Assembly: GCA_910585815.1 (NCBI GenBank)
Contig: CAJUFJ010000064.1
Coordinates: 1 to 18,509 of the forward strand
Direction: 5' to 3'
From: an uncultured Oscillospiraceae bacterium
GTDB taxonomy: Bacteria; Bacillota; Clostridia; Oscillospirales; Oscillospiraceae
DNA: 18,509 bases
How positions within the stretch are numbered: position 1 is the stretch's first letter; each line of letters begins with the position of its first letter. The notes beneath the pieces are model-generated. The model was not told the DNA's origin. It saw only the letters and a list, made by a program, of their open reading frames with translations, and made no database searches. Shown here one piece after another: positions 6,433 to 11,903 of this stretch. Both the position numbers and the translations under genes were made by a program.

Positions 6433-8087
6433 GCGCCAGCTTTGCACCCAAGCGCCTGTCCCCCCAGCTGCGCCAGCCCTCCACCACCCGGGCCATGATG
6501 CTGGACGTGATGGTGGCCCTCACTCCCGCCCTGGGCATGGCCGTTTTCTTCTTCGGGCTCCGGGCGCTGGTACTCGCCGCCGTGTCGGTGGGCTCCTGCG
6601 TCCTGTTTGAGGCCCTGTACCGGCTGCTCACCCGGCAGCGGCAGTCGGTGGGCGACCTGTCCGCCTGCGTCACCGGCCTGCTGCTGGCCCTCAGCCTGCC
6701 CGCCAGTACCCCCTACTGGGTGCCCGTGATGGGGGCCGCCTTCGGCATTATTGTGGTCAAGCAGTTCTATGGCGGACTGGGCCGGAACTTTATGAATCCC
6801 GCCCTGGCCGGGCGGATGCTGGCCGGCACCCTGCCCATGCTGATGACCACCTGGCCCCAGCCTATGCAGAAGCTGTCCCTCACCGCGGTGGACGCGGTGT
6901 CCGCCCCCACCCCCATGGCCTACCTCCACGAGGGCTCCCTGCCCCCCCAGGGGCTGGACCTGATGTTTTTGGGCAACCGGGGCGGGTGCATGGGGGAGGT
7001 CTCCGCCTTCATGCTGCTGCTGGGGCTGGTCTACCTGCTGCTGCGGCGGATCATCTCCCCTCGCATCCCCCTGTCCTATCTGGGCACGGTGGCGGTGATT
7101 GCCCTGCTCTCCTCTCCCAACGGAGTGTCCCCCCTGATCTGGACTGCCTACCAGCTGATGGGCGGCGGCCTGCTGATGGGCGCCATCTTCTTTGCCACCG
7201 ACCCGGCCACCTCGCCGGTGACCCCACGGGGGCACGTTATGTTCGGCGTGGGCTGCGGCCTGCTCACCGTGCTGCTGCGCTCCTCCAGCCCCTACCCCGA
7301 GGGGGTGGGCTGGGCCATCCTCACCATGAACTGCATGGTGTGGCTGCTGGACCGGCTGGGCCTGCCCCGGCGGTTCGGCATCGGCAACTTTGCCGCCACC
7401 CGGGCGGTGCTGGCCCAGTCCTGGGCCAGCCTGTCGGAGATCAAATTCGTCATGCCCAGGCTGGACCTTCAGCGCTACCGGCCCAAAGAGGGCCAGGCCC
7501 CCGGCGAGGCCTGGCTGGACCTGCTGCGCTCCGCCCTGAAAACCGTCGGACCCTTGGCCGGCGTCTTTGCCGTTACCTGCGGGGTTATCTTCGGCGTTCA
7601 CCGCTTTACCGACCTGAACACCGCCCGGGCAGAGATTCAGGTCCAGCGGGAGATTCTGGCCCAGGCCATGCCCCAGGCCGTGGTGGGGGCCGAGACCCCC
7701 TACCACGCCGCCGGCGCGCTGTCCATCACCGCCGGCTACGGGGAGGAGGGCCATCTGCTGGGCTACTGCGTGGAGGTGCAGAGCCAGGGCTTCGGCGGCC
7801 CTGTCACCATGACGGTGGGGGTGGACCTGAACGGTACCGTTACCGGCGTGGCCATTGAGAGCCACAGCGAGACCAACCGGGTGGGCACCGCCGCCATGAC
7901 CCCCGCCGCCCTGACCCGGTATGTGGGCCGGTCGGGCACCATCCGCTCCTCCGGCAGCAACTCGGTGGACGTCGTCACCGGCGCCACCGCCACCTCCAAG
8001 GCCATCACCGCCGGGGTCAACCGGGCGCTGAACATTGTGGCCAATTTGGATACCACGGAGAATATCGACTATGAGGACACCCAGTGA
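6429..8087 (+). CDS. Fused Rnf subunit D - subunit G membrane flavoprotein
   Basis: One 552-aa frame covers two normally separate Rnf subunits. Residues about 1-345 are RnfD: several membrane helices (about 24-64, 77-115, 192-206, 216-256, 269-310), GRNFMNPALAGRMLA (118-132), and VDAVSAPTPM (154-163), where T161 corresponds to the covalently flavinylated threonine of the usual SGAT motif. A soluble linker (about 340-370) leads to one helix (371-391) and a periplasm-type FMN-binding domain like RnfG, with SHSETNRVGT (478-487, in place of the common HxETPGLG) and TGAT at 517-520, T520 being the predicted FMN attachment site. Fusion is not a sequencing artefact as far as I can see: no stop or restart occurs at the join. 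Start overlaps the rnfC stop. Confidence 0.85.
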   Translation: MSASFAPKRLSPQLRQPSTTRAMMLDVMVALTPALGMAVFFFGLRALVLAAVSVGSCVLFEALYRLLTRQRQSVGDLSACVTGLLLALSLPASTPYWVPVMGAAFGIIVVKQFYGGLGRNFMNPALAGRMLAGTLPMLMTTWPQPMQKLSLTAVDAVSAPTPMAYLHEGSLPPQGLDLMFLGNRGGCMGEVSAFMLLLGLVYLLLRRIISPRIPLSYLGTVAVIALLSSPNGVSPLIWTAYQLMGGGLLMGAIFFATDPATSPVTPRGHVMFGVGCGLLTVLLRSSSPYPEGVGWAILTMNCMVWLLDRLGLPRRFGIGNFAATRAVLAQSWASLSEIKFVMPRLDLQRYRPKEGQAPGEAWLDLLRSALKTVGPLAGVFAVTCGVIFGVHRFTDLNTARAEIQVQREILAQAMPQAVVGAETPYHAAGALSITAGYGEEGHLLGYCVEVQSQGFGGPVTMTVGVDLNGTVTGVAIESHSETNRVGTAAMTPAALTRYVGRSGTIRSSGSNSVDVVTGATATSKAITAGVNRALNIVANLDTTENIDYEDTQ

Positions 8088-8102
8088 GAGGAGGGACAGA
8101 CT

Positions 8103-8696
8103 GTGAATACCGCGCTTGAATTGACCGGGGTGGCCCTGGCCGCCCTGCTGTCGGAAAACCTGGTGCTGGTGTCCTGCATGGGCATCGGCACCCACCGGGA
8201 GTCCTTTCAGGACCCCCGGGAGGCCATCCGCACCGGCCTGTGCCTCACGCTGGTGATGGTGCTGGGGGTGCTGGGGGGCTGGCTGCTCAACTTCCTGGTC
8301 CTCCTCCGCTTCGGCCTGACCCACTTCCAGGTGCTGGCCTTCGCCCTGCTCATCCCCGGGCTGGTGGCCGGGCTGCGGAGCTTCTTCCGGGCCTGTGTGC
8401 CGGAGCTGTCCCGCCGGGCGGACGAAAATCTGGCCTCCATCTCCACCAACTGCGCCGCCCTGGGCTCCGCCCTGCTGGTGGCCCAGCGCAGCTACAGCCT
8501 GGGCTCCGCCCTGATCTTTGCCCTGTGCGGCGGCATTGGGGCCACCCTGGCCCTGGCCAGCTTTGCCAGCCTGCAAAAGGAAGTAGACCTGAACCGCTGC
8601 CCCAGGGCCTTCCGGGGGGTGCCCATCCAGCTGATCACCGCCGGACTGATGGCGATGGCTCTGGTGGGGTACTATGGGCTGTACTTTGGGGAGTGA
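8103..8696 (+). CDS. rnfA: RnfA-like integral membrane subunit
   Basis: RnfA and RnfE are homologous six-helix subunits that together hold a [2Fe-2S] cluster within the membrane. This 197-aa protein reads as RnfA: LSENLVLV near the start (NNFVLV in classical RnfA), ISTNCAALGSALL (113-125, with C117 the conserved second cysteine), and the C-terminal FRGVPIQLITAGLMAMALVG. The usual first cysteine, in GLCP or GICP, is absent: G29 occupies that place and a cysteine lies one helical turn earlier (C25). It starts at GTG 8103 with GGAGGG 7 bp upstream, 15 bp after the fused D-G gene. A strong terminator follows, so no rnfE or rnfB belongs to this operon. Assignment to RnfA rather than RnfE rests on the C-terminus. 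Confidence 0.85.
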   Translation: MNTALELTGVALAALLSENLVLVSCMGIGTHRESFQDPREAIRTGLCLTLVMVLGVLGGWLLNFLVLLRFGLTHFQVLAFALLIPGLVAGLRSFFRACVPELSRRADENLASISTNCAALGSALLVAQRSYSLGSALIFALCGGIGATLALASFASLQKEVDLNRCPRAFRGVPIQLITAGLMAMALVGYYGLYFGE

Positions 8697-8713
8697 CGCA
8701 CCTCCCACCGCAT

Positions 8714-8750
8714 AAAAAATGGCTCCGCCTGACGGCGGAGCCATTTTTTT
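8714..8750 (+). terminator. Bidirectional terminator between rnfA and the DUF1540 gene
   Basis: A perfect 9-bp core stem (8721-8729 with 8734-8742, TGAC loop) is extended by A-tract/T-tract pairing and ends in TTTTTTT on the plus strand, with a matching T-run on the minus strand. It lies between the convergent stops at 8696 and 8755. Confidence 0.93.
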
Positions 8751-8754
8751 GCCC

Positions 8755-8931
8755 TTATTTCGCGCCCAGCTTGAAGGAGGCGCACTCGGTGCCCTCACAC
8801 TTGGTGGGGGCGCAGTCGCAGCAGCCCACCTTGATGGAGTTCAGGGAACAGCAGTTCTGGGCCCCGGAATGGTAGGCGCAGGTGTCTACGGAACACTTGA
8901 TGCTGGGATTACAGGTCTTCTTGTCGTTCAT
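8755..8931 (-). CDS. Small cysteine-rich DUF1540 domain protein
   Basis: A 58-aa protein with ten cysteines (7, 13, 18, 27, 28, 37, 38, 40, 45, 50). The pattern IKCSVDTCAYHS...CCSLNSIKVG...TECASFK matches the DUF1540 domain, a short metal-binding-like motif of unknown function frequent in clostridia. The start is set by AAGGAGGG 9 bp upstream. The upstream segment carries a near-perfect sigma-G promoter, and its 28-bp -10-to-ribosome-site block is almost the same as that of the unrelated 55-aa gene at 4628-4795. It converges on rnfA, sharing a terminator. The DUF2238-like gene lies 55 bp upstream on the same strand, so read-through co-expression is also possible. A spore role is inferred from the promoter only. 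Confidence 0.85.
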   Translation of the reverse strand: MNDKKTCNPSIKCSVDTCAYHSGAQNCCSLNSIKVGCCDCAPTKCEGTECASFKLGAK

Positions 8932-8962
8932 GATACTAAACCCTCCTTGTTTCGGATGGCCT

Positions 8963-8992
8963 TAGTATGCGGCGGCCCGGGCCGGTCTATTC
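8963..8992 (-). promoter_or_regulatory. Sigma-G-like promoter of the DUF1540 gene
   Basis: On the minus strand GAATA (8988-8992), an 18-bp spacer and CATACTA (8963-8969) fit the forespore sigma-G pattern closely. The -35 overlaps the stop codon of the upstream DUF2238-like gene. Confidence 0.65.
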
Positions 8993-9877
8993 TTTGGGCG
9001 GCGGGGATTTTTTGGCTTTTTTGAAAATTTTCGGCTGGCGGGGGTCGATGTCCTCGGGCTGGACCTCCACCACCTGGGGGATGAACCGGCTGGCGAATTT
9101 GCCCTGGCCCCGGGTCTTTACATAGAAGTAGCCGATTATCGAGAAGACCACCGCCCCGATGAAGTTGACAAACAGGTCTTTCATGGTGTCCAGGATGCCC
9201 ACGTCCAGATAGCCGCCCAGGCCCAGGGAAATCTGCTGGCCGTCTGCCGTTACTACGATGGTGTCCACAATGTTCTCTATGAGCACCCGGTTGTTCCGCC
9301 CGGAGGGGTCCAGCATGACGGAGGAGATGGAGTGGACCACCGTGTCCTTCTGCATGTCCAGCATCATCAGCTGGTCCATGCCGCACTCGAAGAACTCCCA
9401 CAGCACCCCGATGGTCATGGAGAAGCAGAAGGCCACTATGGACATGAACACCGGCGACAGGGACAGGGAAAATTTTTCCGTCCGGTTGAGCATGTCCACC
9501 AAGGCAAAGCCGATGGCGGCGCAGAGAAAGCCGTTGAGGGTGTGCAGGATGGTGTCCCAGCTCTTGAAGGTGGTGTAGAAGGAGCTGATCTCCCCCAATA
9601 TCTCGGCGGCGAAGATAAAGAGCATGATGATGATTTCCATGGTGTTGGGCAGGTCGATCATCAGCGCCCGCTCGAAGACGGTGGGCAGCAGGAACAGCAC
9701 CAGGGTCAGGGCGCACAGAAAGACGCTCTCAAAGTCGCCGTTGAAAAACTGGGCCACCATGACGGCGATGACCAGAAAACGCAGCGTGAAATAGACCACC
9801 GCCACCGTCCGCTTGCGCCGCAGGGCGTCGTGAGCCGATGCAAAAACGGCCCGCATCCCTTTTTTGTGGTTTGACAC
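8987..9877 (-). CDS. DUF2238 (YjdF-like) integral membrane protein
   Basis: A 296-aa membrane protein with about six helices (26-42, 51-66, 79-95, 110-129, 141-162, 233-253), a basic N-terminus and a soluble, lysine/proline-rich C-terminal tail from about 255. The conserved polar residues resemble the DUF2238/YjdF family: SWDTILHTLNGFL (W107, D108, H112), GVLWEFFECGMD (W160, E161, E164) and DTMKDLFVNFIGA (D230, D234). The biochemical role of that family is unknown to me. Start is GTG at 9877, with GAGAGGAG 8 bp upstream. A vegetative promoter lies upstream. No terminator separates it from the DUF1540 gene 55 bp downstream. Family call is by motif only. Confidence 0.7.
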   Translation of the reverse strand: MSNHKKGMRAVFASAHDALRRKRTVAVVYFTLRFLVIAVMVAQFFNGDFESVFLCALTLVLFLLPTVFERALMIDLPNTMEIIIMLFIFAAEILGEISSFYTTFKSWDTILHTLNGFLCAAIGFALVDMLNRTEKFSLSLSPVFMSIVAFCFSMTIGVLWEFFECGMDQLMMLDMQKDTVVHSISSVMLDPSGRNNRVLIENIVDTIVVTADGQQISLGLGGYLDVGILDTMKDLFVNFIGAVVFSIIGYFYVKTRGQGKFASRFIPQVVEVQPEDIDPRQPKIFKKAKKSPPPKE

Positions 9878-9924
9878 GGAAAACGCTCCTCTCTTTATCC
9901 TCTTAATGTAATCTTAACAAGGGC

Positions 9925-9953
9925 AGTATAGCCCTTTTGGAGCGGAAAGTCAA
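9925..9953 (-). promoter_or_regulatory. Sigma-A promoter with a dyad over the -10 (DUF2238-like gene)
   Basis: On the minus strand TTGACT (9948-9953), a 17-bp spacer and TATACT (9925-9930) form a strong vegetative promoter. The -10 hexamer is exactly flanked by a 6-bp inverted repeat, AAGGGC (9919-9924) and GCCCTT (9931-9936), which could be an operator. Confidence 0.75.
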
Positions 9954-10029
9954 GGAATGAAGCCTGTGCCAATACGCCTGTTCATAAATTGGGAAGGCCC
10001 CGGGAAATGCTGTTCTGTGCGTCATGTAG

Positions 10030-10068
10030 GGCAGGGGTTCTACCCCTGCCTATCCCCGTAAGGGGATA
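10030..10068. repeat. Two adjacent perfect palindromes in the repeat island
   Basis: GGCAGGGGT/ACCCCTGCC (10030-10038 with 10042-10050) and TATCCCC/GGGGATA (10051-10057 with 10062-10068) stand side by side. They are part of the gene-free stretch 9954-10513, which otherwise holds element B and its flanks. Confidence 0.8.
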
Positions 10069-10081
10069 AAGCGGGATCGGA

Positions 10082-10107
10082 AAGGCAAGGGCAGAGCCCT
10101 TGCCCTA
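10082..10107. repeat. 26-bp palindromic direct repeat, left copy, flanking element B
   Basis: The palindrome has arms GCAAGGGC and GCCCTTGC. The same 26 bases occur at 10399-10424, on the other side of element B. The sequence is unrelated to the palindrome that flanks element A. Confidence 0.9.
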
Positions 10108-10400
10108 GCTTGTCAAAGAAGTAGCAGCGAGACAGAAGGCGCCAAAAGCCTCCTTTAGAAAGGAGGTGCCCCAGTTCGCAAACTGGGGCGGAGGATTGCG
10201 TTTTGCGAAGCAAAACATACGAAGTAAACAAGGATTAGGATTATTTCATACATTTTGCCTTCGGCAAAATACAATCCTCAGTCAGCCTGCGGCTGACAGC
10301 TCCTTTCAAAAGGAGCCTGCCCCCTCTGTCGGCTTCGCCGACATCTCCCCCTGTTAGGGGGAGTCGGCCCTGCGGGGGCGGAGGTTTTTTGACAGTCTAA
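10108..10400 (-). repeat. Multi-hairpin intergenic repeat element, copy B (reverse orientation)
   Basis: Read on the minus strand this is the same element as 2338-2620, with only about 14 differences by eye. Most differences fall in hairpin loops or near the ends. One is a compensated base pair in the CCCCAGT stem (10172-10193 region). This copy keeps a TGTCAAA motif at both ends in inverted orientation (near 10110-10117 and 10386-10394), which may be remnants of terminal inverted repeats. Short open frames inside it are shared with copy A but cross the hairpins and are not credible genes. Confidence 0.85.
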
Positions 10401-10424
10401 GGCAAGGGCAGAGCCCTTGCCCTA
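10399..10424. repeat. 26-bp palindromic direct repeat, right copy, flanking element B
   Basis: Identical to 10082-10107. Together they bracket element B exactly as the 28-bp palindromes bracket element A. Confidence 0.9.
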
Positions 10425-10513
10425 CATGCGGCAGTTTCCTGAATTTATGAGACAAGCGCGCCCCTGTCAAGGCTTCCCCGGCTGGCGCATAGACTGTTCT
10501 GGAGGTGATTTAC

Positions 10514-10726
10514 ATGGATTTACGCAACAAACGCATCACGGTAGGCGAACTGCTGGATAATCCCAGGTCGAAGGCCGTCTTCCAGCGCCGCTTCGGGCGG
10601 TTTATGAACCACCCGATGGTGAGCGCCGCGCGCACCCTTTCGCTGGATCAGCTGGAGGAGATGGCTTCCGTCTATCTCCCTAAAAAAACCATTCAGGAGA
10701 CGCTGAAGGAGCTGGAACAGCTGTAG
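10514..10726 (+). CDS. Small protein of 70 aa, unknown function
   Basis: The product runs MDLRNKRITVGELLDNP...RFMNHPMVSAARTLSLDQLEEMASVYLPKKTIQETLKELEQL. It is predicted all-helical, charged and soluble, with no membrane segment or cysteine. I do not recognise a named family, though short helical proteins of this pattern look familiar from gut clostridia. The ATG at 10514 is chosen because GGAGGTG (10501-10507) lies just upstream; the in-frame GTG at 10505 overlaps that ribosome site. I see no clear vegetative promoter. CATAGACT at 10488-10495 weakly recalls a sigma-K -10 but lacks a matching -35. It stands alone between a repeat island and GC hairpins. Confidence 0.75.
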   Translation: MDLRNKRITVGELLDNPRSKAVFQRRFGRFMNHPMVSAARTLSLDQLEEMASVYLPKKTIQETLKELEQL

Positions 10727-10735
10727 GGAGCGGGC

Positions 10736-10814
10736 TCCGGCCCGCCCCGGTTTCCCGGCGGGGCGGGGCTCCGGTTCCCTATCTGCCACGGCGGGGCGGC
10801 CCGGAGGCCGCCCC
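10736..10814 (+). terminator. Two GC hairpins after the 70-aa gene
   Basis: An imperfect GC-rich stem-loop (about 10736-10773) is followed by a perfect 9-bp stem, GGGGCGGCC/GGCCGCCCC (10793-10801 with 10806-10814). Neither has a T-run, so they are terminator-like or repeat remnants. Confidence 0.4.
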
Positions 10815-10875
10815 CTACTGGCAGTTTGCCCCGCTTCTTCGGGAAAAATATAGTCCATTTCTCCTTTGTTATGGG

Positions 10876-10904
10876 TTGCTATCTGACAGATTTTAGGCTA
10901 AAAT
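10876..10904 (+). promoter_or_regulatory. Sigma-A promoter of pgeF
   Basis: TTGCTA (10876-10881), a 17-bp spacer and TAAAAT (10899-10904) lie 31 bp before the pgeF start. Confidence 0.7.
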
Positions 10905-10935
10905 AGAACATCATAGCTGCAACGGAGGATGGACC

Positions 10936-11748
10936 ATGGAGATTGTCAAGCAAGAGGTGGAGGGCGTCCAATTCTACGCCTGCACCGACCCGGCCTGGGC
11001 CGGCGCGCGGCACGGCTTTTCCACCCGGCTGGGGGGCGTGTCTCCCGCTCCCTGGGACAGCCTCAATCTGGGCGCCAACCGGGGGGACGCCCCGGAAAAT
11101 GTCCGGTGGAATTTTAACTGGTTCTGCTCGGCGATCGGGACGGATGACGAGGCGATAGTGAAAAACCACCAGATCCACAGCGACATCATCCGCCCGGTGA
11201 CCAGGGCGGATATCCTGCCCGACCCCGCCCAGCCCGGGACCTATGAAGCGGACGGGCTGATTACCGACGAGCCGGAGGTGTGTCTCACCATCTTCTCTGG
11301 GGACTGTATCCCCATCCTGCTCTACGACCCGGTCCGGCGCTGCATCGCCGCCGCCCACGCCGGCTGGCGGGGCACCGCCTTGGGTATTGCCGCCCGGGCG
11401 GTGGAGGCCATGGTCCGGGACTACGGCTGTCAGGCGGGTAATATCCTGGCCGCCATCGGGCCGGGCATCGGCCCCTGCTGCTTCGAGACCCACGGCGACG
11501 TCCCCGACGGCCTGCGCTCCGGCCTGGGGGAGGACGCCGCGCCCTTTATTCGCCCGCTCTCCAAGCCGGGAAAGTTCTCCGTGGACCTGAAGGGGGCCAA
11601 TGCCCGCTGGCTGGAGCGGACAGGCCTTCGCCCGGAGCACATCGCAATTTGCTCCGCCTGCACCGCCTGCAAACTGGACGAGTTCTGGTCCCACCGGGTC
11701 CAGGGGAACCAGCGGGGGAGCATGGCGGCCATGATACAGCTGGCTTGA
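10936..11748 (+). CDS. pgeF: YfiH/PgeF family protein (peptidoglycan editing factor, purine nucleoside phosphorylase-like)
   Basis: A 270-aa cytosolic member of the YfiH/DUF152 family, earlier called multicopper polyphenol oxidase. Members have shown purine nucleoside cleavage activity, and E. coli YfiH prevents wrong residues entering peptidoglycan precursors. The zinc-site residues are all present: KNHQIHSD (H81), SGDCIPILLYD (C124) and AAAHAGWRGTALG (H141). The N-terminal HGFSTRLGGVS and the C-terminal CTACKLDEFWSHR are also typical. Start is the ATG at 10936 with GGAGG 7 bp upstream and a vegetative promoter before it. It ends just before a repeat, and no separate terminator is visible. 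In many Firmicutes yfiH lies near division genes; here it is isolated. Confidence 0.93.
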   Translation: MEIVKQEVEGVQFYACTDPAWAGARHGFSTRLGGVSPAPWDSLNLGANRGDAPENVRWNFNWFCSAIGTDDEAIVKNHQIHSDIIRPVTRADILPDPAQPGTYEADGLITDEPEVCLTIFSGDCIPILLYDPVRRCIAAAHAGWRGTALGIAARAVEAMVRDYGCQAGNILAAIGPGIGPCCFETHGDVPDGLRSGLGEDAAPFIRPLSKPGKFSVDLKGANARWLERTGLRPEHIAICSACTACKLDEFWSHRVQGNQRGSMAAMIQLA

Positions 11749-11756
11749 TTTAGGAA

Positions 11757-11875
11757 AAAGCCTCCCTCTCAGAGGGAGGTGACGCGGCGAAGCCGTGACA
11801 GAGGGAGTTCAGCAATCATAGACTCCCTCAGTCAGCCCTGCGGGCTGACAGCTCCCTCAAAGAGGGAGCCTTGCC
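11757..11875. repeat. Palindromic intergenic repeat sharing modules with elements A and B
   Basis: Hairpins are CCTCCCTC/GAGGGAGG (11761-11779), CGGCGAAGCCG (near 11785-11796), GTCAGCCC/GGGCTGAC (11831-11849) and GCTCCCTC/GAGGGAGC (11851-11869). The CGGCGAAGCCG and GTCAGCC...GGCTGACAGCTCC modules occur in the same order or complement in elements A and B, so they appear to be one repeat superfamily. It fills the pgeF-lipoprotein gap. Confidence 0.8.
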
Positions 11876-11903
11876 CAACATCACATTTGACAAAGGAACC
11901 GAT

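Noticed and set aside
4873..6447. Minus-strand open frame of 524 codons antisense to rnfC
   Set aside because: Low-complexity shadow of rnfC with no start signals.
5940..8798. Very long minus-strand open frame (952 codons) antisense to the Rnf-like operon
   Set aside because: It mirrors GC-rich codons of real genes, is rich in Gly/His/Gln/Pro, has no ribosome site and matches no family.
10040..10357. Short open frames inside element B that also occur in element A
   Set aside because: They run across hairpins, differ in ends between copies and lack ribosome sites; sharing reflects DNA repeat identity, not coding.
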